From contig NZ_JACHTF010000024.1 in assembly GCF_014145325.1 (NCBI RefSeq), positions 1-41,446 on the forward strand: DNA of 41,446 nt, given 5' to 3'. Both the position numbers and the translations under genes were made by a program. Position 1 is the first letter of the stretch, and every line of letters begins with the position of its first letter. Source of the stretch: Marilutibacter spongiae. Its GTDB lineage: Bacteria; Pseudomonadota; Gammaproteobacteria; Xanthomonadales; Xanthomonadaceae. Under the pieces are notes generated by a model, which worked only from the letters and a program-made list of their open reading frames with translations, ran no database searches and was not told where the DNA came from. This document shows positions 1 through 7,921 of the stretch, piece after piece.

Positions 1-59
1 CCGGCCTCGGCCTCACGCAGGAAGCCGATGATCTGCTCTTCGGAAAAGCGCTTCTTCAC
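1..59 (-). CDS. IS3-family transposase OrfA, N-terminal part only
   Basis: The minus strand encodes a GTG start at 59 followed by VKKRFSEEQIIGFLREAEAG, the typical N-terminus of OrfA of the Xanthomonas-type IS3 elements (helix-turn-helix protein that binds the element ends). The start is supported by AAGGAG seven bases upstream. Only about 19 codons are inside the window, so whether the transposase is intact cannot be seen. Confidence 0.75.
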   Translation of the reverse strand, partial: MKKRFSEEQIIGFLREAEA

Positions 60-124
60 GTCCAATCTCCTTACTCTGGGGAATTGGACTCCAGATCGCC
101 GCGCTACTCAAAACCGGGGGGACG
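1..124 (-). mobile_element. End of an IS3-family insertion sequence (5' end of the element, cut by window edge)
   Basis: The first 124 bases read on the minus strand as the start of an IS3-family element: a terminal stretch with a C-run followed by GGTTTTGAGTAGC (about 104-119), a short leader with a Shine-Dalgarno AAGGAG, and the first codons of OrfA. The outer boundary near 115-124 is an estimate, because the other end lies outside the window and no target duplication can be compared. The insertion lies just downstream of the restriction operon and appears to have cut a small gene there (104-220). Confidence 0.7.
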
Positions 125-220
125 TCGGCTTCGGTTCAGCAACTGCCTGACCTCGCGGCCGGCGACCTTCTGCCCGTTGATGGTGGATCCCGGCGAACGC
201 ACAGCACAGGGCTCGGACAA
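104..220 (-). pseudogene. Short ORF after res, apparently truncated by the IS
   Basis: A 38-codon reading frame starts at TTG 220 (AGAGGA six bases upstream), 37 bases beyond the res stop codon and on the same strand. It contains STINGQKVAGREVRQLLNR and then runs into the IS end, where it meets TAG at 104-106. The sequence looks like real coding sequence cut short, so a sixth operon gene may have been destroyed by the insertion. I do not recognise the family. The TTG start and the coding status are inferred; it could also be untranslated sequence. Confidence 0.35.
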
Positions 221-257
221 GGATATCCTCTTGCCCTAGCTCCGTCTCATGAAGACG

Positions 258-3047
258 TTACTTCGCAGCCTCTGCCAATAGATCCGCAATCTGGCTTGGC
301 GCAAACGCCACCGCATGCGTCCAGACGCCGAATCCGCCCTTCTGGTTCACGCCCTGGACCCACGTCGCCAACGCCGCCCGCTTGGCGCGGTTCTGGTCGT
401 CGTCCACGCCCTTGATCTCCAGCACCAGCGTCTTCCCGTTCTTCAGTCGAACCAGGAAGTCCGGCAGGAACCGCCGCCTCGATCCGTTCCACATGTAGTA
501 GATCTGGAAGCCGAGGTGGTCATTCTTGACGTAGCTCACCACATTGTTCGAGGTCTCGAAGACGTTGGCGGCATGGCCTTCCCAGGCGCTGTCGCCCACG
601 ACATGACTGATCTGCGATCGCACGGTGGGCAGGTTGGGCTTGGTCGTGTACCAGGTTCGCATGTAGCGCGTTGAGCCGATCGGGGCGTCTTCGTCGAAGA
701 TCAGCTCCACCCTCTCGGTGTTCTGCTCGTATACGTAGCGCAGGAGGTACTCGACGATCCGGTTGACGTTAAGCGTGAGCAGGATTCGCCTGCGAAGGGG
801 CTCCTGGTGGAACAGGCTCGGAATCACCAGCTTGTCCGAATCGATGAACTCCTCGACCAAGCGAATCAGCTGATAGACCAGGTACTCCCGTCCACCACTG
901 AACTTCTCCTGCATCTGTTCGTAGGCCTTGCGCGCCGCGACGAAGATCAGGCGCTGCAGGCGGAACTGCTCGGGAAGCAGCTCCAGGTCGATGACATGGA
1001 TCTTGCTCCAGTCGGTCGCGCCACCCAGGGCCGGTGCGATCTCCGCTGAAATCGGCGTGTCTTCCGGCTTGAGCTGCAGGGCCTCCACCTCATCCCAGCG
1101 GACAGCTAGGACCGGCCTCACCACCGGATCCACGCGCAGCACGTTCGGCCAGCGGATCTCCAGGCTGTTGCGTTCGGGCAGGGACTCGATCTGGGTGCTC
1201 GGCTTCGGTGGCGGCGGCGGCGGGCCTTCACCGTCGTCCTGGAAGATCGACAGGGGGACGCCGAAGACGTTCACGTACTCAGGAAGGAACAGTCCATTCT
1301 CGTCGGTCTCGTAGCTCACGCGACGGAGACCGCGGCCGATCACCTGCTCGCACAGCAACTGGCTGGTGAAGGCGCGCAGGCCCATGATGTGGGTGACATT
1401 CTTGGCGTCCCAGCCTTCCGACAGCATCGCCACCGAGATGACGTTCTGGAGCTTCTGCCCGGCCGTGCCGCGCTTGCCCACGTTGTCCACGATGGACCGC
1501 AGGACTTCTTCCTTCTTCAGTGACAGCAGCGCCTCCTGGCGGTCAGAAGGCAGTCCGGCCGCCTCCACGATCTGCTTCAACCGCGCCTCATAGTCCTTGT
1601 CGGCTCCTGCCGCCTCTCCGATCTCCGCCTTCTCCAACACCTTGGAGTCGACCCGCAAGGTCTTCTCAGGCGCGTGCAATTCCGGCCAGAAGGCGTCTCC
1701 ACTGGTGAAGTAGCGCTCGATGCGGGCGGCGGTCTCGGTGCGGTTGCAGACAGTCAGCATGACCGGCGGAGAGGTATGCCCACTCTCGGCCCACTGGCTG
1801 GCCGCCTCGCGCCAGTCCGCACCCAGCAGGGTGTAGGCGTCCTGCACCAGCTTGGGCAGCGGATCTTCCGGCTTGGCAGCCTTGCGGTTGAGATCTTCCG
1901 ACACCTCCGGCTCGCGGTAGAGGTGGTACAGCTTGGATCGCAGCTTGGCGTTCGGCAGCGCACTGTCACGCACGACCACCCGCGGCGTCTTGACCAGCCC
2001 GCCTTCGATGGCGTCGTTGAGCCCGAAGTCCGACACGATCCAGCCGAACAGGCCCTCATCGGTGTTGGTCTTTCCAGTCGGCGCGAAGGGCGTGGCTGAC
2101 AGGTCGAAGCAGCGGATGATCCGCCGGGTCTTGTGCAGTCGATCCAGGCCCTCGATCCAGCGCGTCGCCTCTTCCAGGTCGATCCCGCGCTCTTCCGCGT
2201 CCTTCTTGCTGATCTTGATGTCGGCCGGCTTGCGGTAGGCGTGATGCGCCTCGTCGTTGATGACGATGATGTCCTTGTACGACGACAGCTTGCCGAGGAC
2301 GCGGCGGGTGAATGCCTCGTCGCTCTCGGCGCCCTTCTTCACCACCGAGCGCGTCGTAGGCTTCAACGGCATCAGCGTGTGCCAGTTCTCGATCAGCACC
2401 TCAGCCTGGTTGAGCTTCTGCCGCAGCGCTTCCGAGGGGCACAGGTGGAACTCGTCGTAGACATTGGCGGGATTGCCCGGCAACAGCACCTGCAGGCGCT
2501 CGCGCACAGTCAGGCCCGGCGCCACGATGAAAACCGCCTTGGAGAAATCCTTGTTGCGCTTGGGATACGCCAGCGCGTTCAGGACCTGCCAGGTGATGAT
2601 CATCGCCATCACCGTGGTCTTGCCGCTGCCGGTCGCCATCTTGTTGCAGATGCGCTCCCAGGGGCCACCATCGCCTTCCAGGAAGATGCCCTGCTTGAAC
2701 TCGGCGGTCGCCTCCACCCACCAGACCAACGTCTCGATCGCCTCGATCTGGCAGAAGTAGAACGGCAGGGTGCGCGCCTCGCGCTCCCCCCAGTGCTCCA
2801 ACAGGCTGCGGGTGACCTGGGTGACCCCGGGATAGTCTGCATCCCGCCACGCCTGCACGCGTTCACGGATCCGGTTGACGAGCTTGAGCTCCTCCGTCCG
2901 CTTGGTGTTGTTGCGGGTGTCGAAGACCTCATAGGCCGCGGGACGGCGGCCATCGACAAGGTTAAGCGTGGTACCTGCGCCCTGCTGCCAGTGGCAGGCA
3001 GGCGGCAAGTACGGAGAATTGATGATCAGCGACTTACGGGCCGTCAC
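258..3047 (-). CDS. res: Restriction subunit (Res): SF2 helicase plus PD-(D/E)XK nuclease, type III-like
   Basis: A 929-residue DNA-translocating endonuclease subunit. Visible motifs are Walker A ATGSGKTT (about residues 138-145), the DEAH box in INDEAHHAYR (about 265-268), motif III FDLSATPFAP, a motif VI-like VIGRGLRR, and a C-terminal nuclease signature PDFLV...LVLEIKG (about 862-880). The order helicase then nuclease matches type III Res proteins, and more closely the type III-like family NCBI calls BPTD_3080 (family name from memory). A run of six prolines near residue 608 looks like an interdomain linker. The start overlaps the SecB-like gene by four bases (ATGA), so translation is probably coupled. 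It is the last intact gene of the mod-mqsR-mqsA-secB-res operon. The cognate methyltransferase is Mod at the operon's 5' end. No frameshift is seen. Confidence 0.9.
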   Translation of the reverse strand: MTARKSLIINSPYLPPACHWQQGAGTTLNLVDGRRPAAYEVFDTRNNTKRTEELKLVNRIRERVQAWRDADYPGVTQVTRSLLEHWGEREARTLPFYFCQIEAIETLVWWVEATAEFKQGIFLEGDGGPWERICNKMATGSGKTTVMAMIITWQVLNALAYPKRNKDFSKAVFIVAPGLTVRERLQVLLPGNPANVYDEFHLCPSEALRQKLNQAEVLIENWHTLMPLKPTTRSVVKKGAESDEAFTRRVLGKLSSYKDIIVINDEAHHAYRKPADIKISKKDAEERGIDLEEATRWIEGLDRLHKTRRIIRCFDLSATPFAPTGKTNTDEGLFGWIVSDFGLNDAIEGGLVKTPRVVVRDSALPNAKLRSKLYHLYREPEVSEDLNRKAAKPEDPLPKLVQDAYTLLGADWREAASQWAESGHTSPPVMLTVCNRTETAARIERYFTSGDAFWPELHAPEKTLRVDSKVLEKAEIGEAAGADKDYEARLKQIVEAAGLPSDRQEALLSLKKEEVLRSIVDNVGKRGTAGQKLQNVISVAMLSEGWDAKNVTHIMGLRAFTSQLLCEQVIGRGLRRVSYETDENGLFLPEYVNVFGVPLSIFQDDGEGPPPPPPKPSTQIESLPERNSLEIRWPNVLRVDPVVRPVLAVRWDEVEALQLKPEDTPISAEIAPALGGATDWSKIHVIDLELLPEQFRLQRLIFVAARKAYEQMQEKFSGGREYLVYQLIRLVEEFIDSDKLVIPSLFHQEPLRRRILLTLNVNRIVEYLLRYVYEQNTERVELIFDEDAPIGSTRYMRTWYTTKPNLPTVRSQISHVVGDSAWEGHAANVFETSNNVVSYVKNDHLGFQIYYMWNGSRRRFLPDFLVRLKNGKTLVLEIKGVDDDQNRAKRAALATWVQGVNQKGGFGVWTHAVAFAPSQIADLLAEAAK

Positions 3048-3511
3048 ATCTTGAATCCCGAATAGAGGGGGATCTCAAGCTGAGGAAGTCTGGCCCGGGA
3101 CACCATGTCAAAGACATGTTGACGCCAGAACGGCCACACGTTGTGCACGGCATTATTGTCCGCAAAGGCCTTGATGCATTCCTGGTCGATATCTGCCTTC
3201 ATCTCATAGTTGACGAGAAAGTCCGCCTCAATGACAAAGAAGGCATCCACTTCGCTATCGTTGTCCTGCGACGGTGGAACCAATCGCGTGCCCAGCGAAA
3301 CAAGCACCTGGAGGATGCTGGAACTGCCATCCGGTGTGTCGTGTTGGCCCGTGAAGAATCGGACTTCACGCTTGTGCTCTTGCGCCACCGTTGCAGACAG
3401 CTTTGCCGGGTCGCGCTCAGGCCTATCCAACCGGCACTCGAACAGAATGATGTCCTGAATCTTCAGGTTCTCTGAGGCCTGTCGAATCTGATCTTTTACT
3501 TCAGGCGTCAT
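3044..3511 (-). CDS. SecB-like chaperone of a toxin-antitoxin-chaperone (TAC) module
   Basis: A 155-residue protein of SecB size and pattern. The C-terminal part reads NVWPFWRQHVFDMV followed by LPQLEIPLY, which corresponds to the conserved VWPYWRE...LPPL.P segment of SecB. The acidic middle and the beta-rich 'FFVIEADFLVNYEM' stretch also fit the fold. Its place directly after an MqsA-type antitoxin, with start and stop overlapping mqsA (ATGA, 3508-3511) and res (ATGA, 3044-3047), identifies it as a TAC chaperone rather than the export SecB, which normally sits beside grxC/gpsA. In known TAC systems such a chaperone folds and protects an otherwise unstable antitoxin. Its presence inside a restriction operon is unusual. 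A role for client sensing during phage attack is inference. Confidence 0.85.
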   Translation of the reverse strand: MTPEVKDQIRQASENLKIQDIILFECRLDRPERDPAKLSATVAQEHKREVRFFTGQHDTPDGSSSILQVLVSLGTRLVPPSQDNDSEVDAFFVIEADFLVNYEMKADIDQECIKAFADNNAVHNVWPFWRQHVFDMVSRARLPQLEIPLYSGFKM

Positions 3512-4068
3512 GCGCGACGGCGCTCCCGGTAATCGTCAAAGCGAACGCATACGCCCTGACCGCTCAACTGGACGGACTGCAGCTGAGCCTGAGATATCCC
3601 AATAGACCCCGCTTGTACGTACCCAGCGCCAGTGACCCAACCCGCAGGCACAATCCCGGCCTCGATGCGCAGGAAGTCCATCACACCCGGCACGAAATCG
3701 GCAACCTTGAGCAGTCGATCCATCGCGACGCTCTGCATTACGTCGCCACGTTCGTACTTCGAGAAAGCGTTTGCTCCGCCGCCAAAGACTTCCGATGCCT
3801 GCGACTGGGTCAACCCAAGACGTTCGCGCACAGCACGGATCTGCGCGCCCGTCAGCAGTCCATCGTGGACGCGCTTGGCGTCTGCAATCTTCAGCTGGTT
3901 GCGACGGATCTGGTCGGTGAACACCGGATCGGCTCCACACATATTGCAGCGATAACACTCCAGGTCGGCGACATGAAGCATCACGTCACCATGGCGGAAG
4001 TCGCTCTCCCAAGTCGCGGGGTGCAGGGTGCCGCTGCCACACTCAGTGCAAGTCAGGGTCTTGGTCAT
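3508..4068 (-). CDS. mqsA: MqsA-family antitoxin with C-terminal extension (candidate chaperone-addiction domain)
   Basis: This 186-residue protein has an N-terminal zinc-binding domain with Cys7, Cys10, Cys41 and Cys44 (CTEC and CNMC), then an Xre-type helix-turn-helix containing RLGLTQSQASEVFGGG and AFSKYERG (about 80-110). This is the MqsA architecture. Escherichia coli MqsA is about 131 residues. Here about 54 further residues (133-186) follow, rich in Gly, Val, Gln and Ser, before an Arg-rich end. In TAC systems a C-terminal tail of this kind (ChAD) makes the antitoxin depend on its SecB-like chaperone, whose gene follows here with a four-base overlap. The start is two bases after the mqsR stop. 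It probably represses the operon or an internal promoter through a palindrome at 4406-4420. Confidence 0.9.
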   Translation of the reverse strand: MTKTLTCTECGSGTLHPATWESDFRHGDVMLHVADLECYRCNMCGADPVFTDQIRRNQLKIADAKRVHDGLLTGAQIRAVRERLGLTQSQASEVFGGGANAFSKYERGDVMQSVAMDRLLKVADFVPGVMDFLRIEAGIVPAGWVTGAGYVQAGSIGISQAQLQSVQLSGQGVCVRFDDYRERRRA

Positions 4069-4070
4069 AT

Positions 4071-4412
4071 CTATCTGTGCTGATGGAAGGAGCAGAGTTC
4101 GATGACCAACACGTCATCGTCCATCCGAAACTTCACGTAAAGGTCGTCAGGTGCACGCCCTGGGAGTCCCCAGGCAAGTTTGTAAACGTCATGCCACGGG
4201 CCGCGAGGTGTATACCTCTCGGCATGCGAGAAATCGGTCGGGCGGAGTGAGCTCAGGCATGCACAAATTTCTTCCAGGCCGTAACCAAGATTGGCCACGT
4301 CGACTTGGACGCGAGTGCCTGCGTAGTGCACAGACTCGCGGTTGGCCAACTCATGCACTCGGGTGAGTGAGTAGTCAGCATCGGCCTTCCTCTCAGGGGG
4401 CTGGGTAACCAT
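4071..4412 (-). CDS. mqsR: MqsR-family toxin (ribosome-independent mRNA interferase)
   Basis: This 113-residue protein has the MqsR pattern: an N-terminal helix region SLTRVHELANR, a GYGLEEICACLSSL segment, DFSHAERY, WHDVYK (matching WQDVY of E. coli MqsR) and a final strand DDDVLVIELCSF. MqsR toxins are RelE-fold RNases that in E. coli cut at GCU. The specificity of this one cannot be read from sequence. The toxin-first order (mqsR, mqsA, chaperone) is as in other MqsRA loci. It lies 24 bases after the mod stop codon, with a 15-base palindrome across its start codon. The ATG at 4412 has AGGAAG rather far upstream, so translation may be weak. Confidence 0.88.
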   Translation of the reverse strand: MVTQPPERKADADYSLTRVHELANRESVHYAGTRVQVDVANLGYGLEEICACLSSLRPTDFSHAERYTPRGPWHDVYKLAWGLPGRAPDDLYVKFRMDDDVLVIELCSFHQHR

Positions 4413-4420
4413 TATGGTTA
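4406..4420. promoter_or_regulatory. Palindrome across the mqsR start codon, candidate MqsA operator
   Basis: The sequence TAACCATTATGGTTA is a perfect inverted repeat of seven-base arms around one base. E. coli MqsA binds AACCT-N3-AGGTT; this site is AACCA-N3-TGGTT, with the same arm length and spacing. On the minus strand a possible promoter (TTGACT, 18 bases, CATAAT) ends inside the palindrome, which would let MqsA repress an internal promoter for the mqsR-mqsA-secB-res half of the operon. Binding and promoter activity are inference. Confidence 0.5.
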
Positions 4421-4436
4421 GTCTTCCTGAACCCAG

Positions 4437-7400
4437 TCAATCCACCGAAAGCACTTTGAGCGACTCGATGCCCCGGTCGTCCACGATCTTCACGGCCACC
4501 TTGCGGTTCTCCCCAATCTCAAAAGTAAGTGAGATTGTGCCGTGCAGCTTGTCCAGCCGCGACTCGTCCAGTTCGGCCTTGATGTCACGCTTGAGCTTGT
4601 TCCAGCCGTCCTTGGCGCCGGCCATGGGGAAGAACACCTGGCGCGGGAACAGGCTGCGCTCGTCGTAGTCGGTGTCCAGCGCCCAGGCGGCGATGTTCTT
4701 CTTGCCGCCGGACTTGAGCTCGCCGGTGCCGGTGTCGAAGTAGTCGAAACCGTTGACCTCCACCTCGTACTTGCCGTCCTTTCGCTGGCGCAGCTCCACG
4801 TCCGGCTGGCCCATCAGCCAGAAGCTCTGGTTGCTGCGCGCCTTCTTCTTCAGGTCTTCGGTGAGCAGGTCGGTGTTCATCTGCGCCTTGAGCGCGGTGA
4901 TGCCGCGGGTGGCGTCGATGTCCTTGGCCGCTTCGGGGTCGAAGGTGAAGGCGCAGAAGACGATCATCTTGGGGCGCGGGAACAGGTCACCGGCCTCGCG
5001 CATGGCCAGCTCCACCTGCTTCTGCTCCAGCGCGCCGTGCTCGGGGCCGAAGCTGACCACCACGCGCTCGCCGCTGTCCAGGTGGCCAGTGCAGTGGATG
5101 TGCCGGGTGTCCGGCAAGGTCTCCAGCTCGGCGAACCTGAGCATCTGCCCACCCTTGCCGCGGATACCGGTCTTGAGCAGCTCGTCGCGCCAGCTGTGCT
5201 GCCGCAGGGACTCACCTGAGCGGGCCACGCTGGCATCCGCTTCCTGTGCTTGTTCGCCTTCCTCCAGCGACAGCACGCTGGGGAAGGGCACGGCTTCGAC
5301 GGTGAACGGGCCGGTGATGCGCAGCTTGTCCTTCGACACGGCCGGCTGATCGAACAGGGTTTCCTGATCGGCATGGGCGGCGATGGAGTCGTCCATCTTC
5401 CGCTGTATGGCCTGACGGGCGGCGTGGAACGCGTCGAAGGCGTCGCGAGCGCCGGGCTTCCAGTCGGCCGGGTAGTCGAACGGGACCTCCCATTCCTGCA
5501 GCGCGCCGTCTTTGGCGAAGTCGATCGTCTTGCCTTTGCGTCCGCCCTCGGACACCTTGAATGGCGCGCCGGCGGATTTCAGCGCGGCATTGAGCTTGGC
5601 CAACGCCTGCTCGATGGCCGGATGCATGCGCTCATAGATGTCGTCGATGTCCGGGTTGTTGGCGACCGACTTCAGGGTGACGTGCGGGACCGTCTTGTAG
5701 ATGAAGCCGCCGCGCAGGCCTTCGTGCGGGTACTTGAGTTCGTAGTAGTCGTAGCTGGCGGTCATCAACCGCTGCTTGGCCAGGGTGACGGCCACGCGCG
5801 AGGTGTCGCATGTGATCCAGCGGCGGCCCCATTTTTCGGCGACGAAGGCGGTGGTGCCAGAGCCGCAGGTGGGGTCGAGCACTAGATCGCCTGGGTCGGT
5901 GGTCATGAGCAGACATCGCTCCAAGGCTACCGGGCTGGTCTGGACGACATAGACCTTCTTCTCCGAAAAGCCTGAAGTGACTGTGTCATCCCACAGCTGT
6001 GTTATGGGGCTTACCGAAAAATCTCCGAGATAGCGCGTGTATGGGAGCGTGTCTCCCAGTGCCAGAAGGCGTCCTGTTTTTGCCAGCCGAGTCAGTCCAA
6101 CTGCTTCTGTCTTGAAGGTTCCCTTTCCGGGCGTAAAGGTCCGCCCCATGTAGGGGAAAGAAGTAACATCGTCGCCTTGGGCTGGACGTTGGCTCGTAAG
6201 GTTGTCGTGGGAAAACACCAAGCCGCCATTGCCCAACTCTTCAGCCACTCTGCGCCCAGCGTCAAACCGATGTCCACCCAGGCGACGAATCCACGTGTAC
6301 TGAGTGGCTCCAGCTTCACCCAACTCCTTCTCAAAATAGAGTTGACGGTACTTTACGCGCTCACAGTCTTTCGCATACCAAACAAGGTAGTCACAGACGC
6401 TGGCTAGCCCATCAGACGAAGCGCTTGTTGTCTTTTTGTAGAGAATAAGTGAAACAAAGTTACCGACTCCGAACAGCTCATCCATCAACTCTCGGACATG
6501 GTGCAAGTTCTCATCCGAGATCTGCACGAACACACTGCCGGATTCGTGCAACAACTCCTTCGCCAGCAGCAGCCGATCCCTCAGGTACGTCAAGTAGGAA
6601 TGAATCCCCAACTCCCAAGTATCCCGGAACGCCTTGATCATCTCCGGTTCCTGGGTCAGGTCCTCGTCCTTGCGGTCCTTCACGTCGCGCTTGTTGACGA
6701 AGGGCTGGAAGTTGCTGCCGTATTTGATGCCGTAGGGCGGGTCGATGTAGATCATCTGCACCTGCCCTGCCATGCCCTCCTTCTGCAGCAGGCTGTTCAT
6801 CACCAGCAGTGAATCGCCGCTCACCAGCCGGTTGGCCCAGCCGCGGTCGTGCTTGTAGAACTCGATGGCCTCGCGGTAGGGCAGCGGCTCCTCGAACCAG
6901 GCGCGGAACATGTCGCCGGTGCCGGCGTGCTCGCCCTTGTCCTGCTGCAGGCGCTTGCGCGCCACCGCCAGGATGCTGGCCGGGTCGATGCGCTCGTGCA
7001 CGTGCAGGCTGACGGTATCGACCTCGAAGCTGGTGCGCTCGGCCTTGCCGGTCCAGTTGAGATAGGGCGCGGCCTGGCGCTTGAGCTGCTCCAGCGCGGC
7101 GCGCATGGTGGCCTCGTCGCCGCTGGCCAGGGCGTCGTCGATCAACTGCTCGACCTGGGCGCGCCCCATGTCGAACTGCAGCGCCGGGTCGATGTGCGGG
7201 TCCCAGGCCCAGGTGGTCTTGGGCTGGTCCGGGTCGGTTTCCGGCGTGACCACGCCCACGTCCGGGTTGTTGCGGCGTTTCTGGTCGTGCTGGTAGGCGA
7301 TGACCTTGTTGCCGTCTTCGGACTTCTTGCCCTTCACCTCGGCCTTGGCCCGGCGCGCCTGCGCCAGGGTCATGGCCTCCTGCTTGGGCTTTGGTGCCTT

Positions 7401-7670
7401 GGCGGCCTCGGGGATCTGCTGCGCCTGCAGGGTGAGCGCTGCGCCGGCCTCAAGTACCCGCCGGATTGACCCGCCCCGGCCCTTGCCGGTGGCCACCAGG
7501 CCCTCTGCGACCAATGCGTCGCGGACGGCGAAGTAGTCGGCTTCGTCGAGATCAGCACCCAGCTCGGCCGCGATCGCTTCGCGCATGCGTCCATTGCCGA
7601 TCGTGCCGCCATCTTCGGGCAACGTGCGGAGTATCGCCTCGCGGATGTCCGCTGCCGACGCCTTGGCCAT
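4437..7670 (-). CDS. mod: Site-specific adenine/cytosine-N DNA methyltransferase (Mod), beta class, type III-like
   Basis: A 1077-residue modification subunit. The catalytic motif DPPYG is at about residues 310-314 and the AdoMet-binding motif DPTCGSGTT at about 598-606. This order (IV before I) defines beta-class N6A/N4C methyltransferases of the type III Mod kind. Residues 1-75 resemble a winged-helix domain (DIREAILRTLPED ... GLVATGKGRGG), followed by a charged linker. About 400-590 should be the target recognition domain, and its DNA (about 5900-6480) is visibly richer in A+T than the flanks, suggesting exchange by recombination. The long C-terminal part (about 640-1077) has no motif I recognise. 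The start at 7670 has AGGGGA nine bases upstream. It is the first gene of the five-gene operon ending with res and should protect host DNA from Res. Confidence 0.92.
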   Translation of the reverse strand: MAKASAADIREAILRTLPEDGGTIGNGRMREAIAAELGADLDEADYFAVRDALVAEGLVATGKGRGGSIRRVLEAGAALTLQAQQIPEAAKAPKPKQEAMTLAQARRAKAEVKGKKSEDGNKVIAYQHDQKRRNNPDVGVVTPETDPDQPKTTWAWDPHIDPALQFDMGRAQVEQLIDDALASGDEATMRAALEQLKRQAAPYLNWTGKAERTSFEVDTVSLHVHERIDPASILAVARKRLQQDKGEHAGTGDMFRAWFEEPLPYREAIEFYKHDRGWANRLVSGDSLLVMNSLLQKEGMAGQVQMIYIDPPYGIKYGSNFQPFVNKRDVKDRKDEDLTQEPEMIKAFRDTWELGIHSYLTYLRDRLLLAKELLHESGSVFVQISDENLHHVRELMDELFGVGNFVSLILYKKTTSASSDGLASVCDYLVWYAKDCERVKYRQLYFEKELGEAGATQYTWIRRLGGHRFDAGRRVAEELGNGGLVFSHDNLTSQRPAQGDDVTSFPYMGRTFTPGKGTFKTEAVGLTRLAKTGRLLALGDTLPYTRYLGDFSVSPITQLWDDTVTSGFSEKKVYVVQTSPVALERCLLMTTDPGDLVLDPTCGSGTTAFVAEKWGRRWITCDTSRVAVTLAKQRLMTASYDYYELKYPHEGLRGGFIYKTVPHVTLKSVANNPDIDDIYERMHPAIEQALAKLNAALKSAGAPFKVSEGGRKGKTIDFAKDGALQEWEVPFDYPADWKPGARDAFDAFHAARQAIQRKMDDSIAAHADQETLFDQPAVSKDKLRITGPFTVEAVPFPSVLSLEEGEQAQEADASVARSGESLRQHSWRDELLKTGIRGKGGQMLRFAELETLPDTRHIHCTGHLDSGERVVVSFGPEHGALEQKQVELAMREAGDLFPRPKMIVFCAFTFDPEAAKDIDATRGITALKAQMNTDLLTEDLKKKARSNQSFWLMGQPDVELRQRKDGKYEVEVNGFDYFDTGTGELKSGGKKNIAAWALDTDYDERSLFPRQVFFPMAGAKDGWNKLKRDIKAELDESRLDKLHGTISLTFEIGENRKVAVKIVDDRGIESLKVLSVD

Positions 7671-7698
7671 GCCTGATGTCCCCTGATCCTTTCCCGTA

Positions 7699-7718
7699 AC
7701 AGGCTAGATCTTACCTGT
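7699..7718. promoter_or_regulatory. Imperfect 20-base palindrome upstream of mod, possible operator
   Basis: ACAGG and CCTGT arms flank a central AGATCT, spaced two bases on each side, 29-48 bases before the mod start. The symmetry and position suit an operator or control element for the restriction operon. The binding protein is unknown; it is unlike the palindrome at mqsR. Confidence 0.35.
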
Positions 7719-7921
7719 CGCCCTGAATTGCTTCAGCGGCACGCCCTCAGTCTCACAAGGCTTGCGACAGGCAACAAGAACGAGCGGTGCCCGGCATGCC
7801 GGGTGCCACAGCCGCGATCCACCCTAGCGCCCCAGACCACCTAGCTGCGCCCCCCCCCTCCCCGCGCGCAACGGGCGATCTCGATATGACGCCACCGCCC
7901 CTTCTTGGCAGCCGCCGGAAC

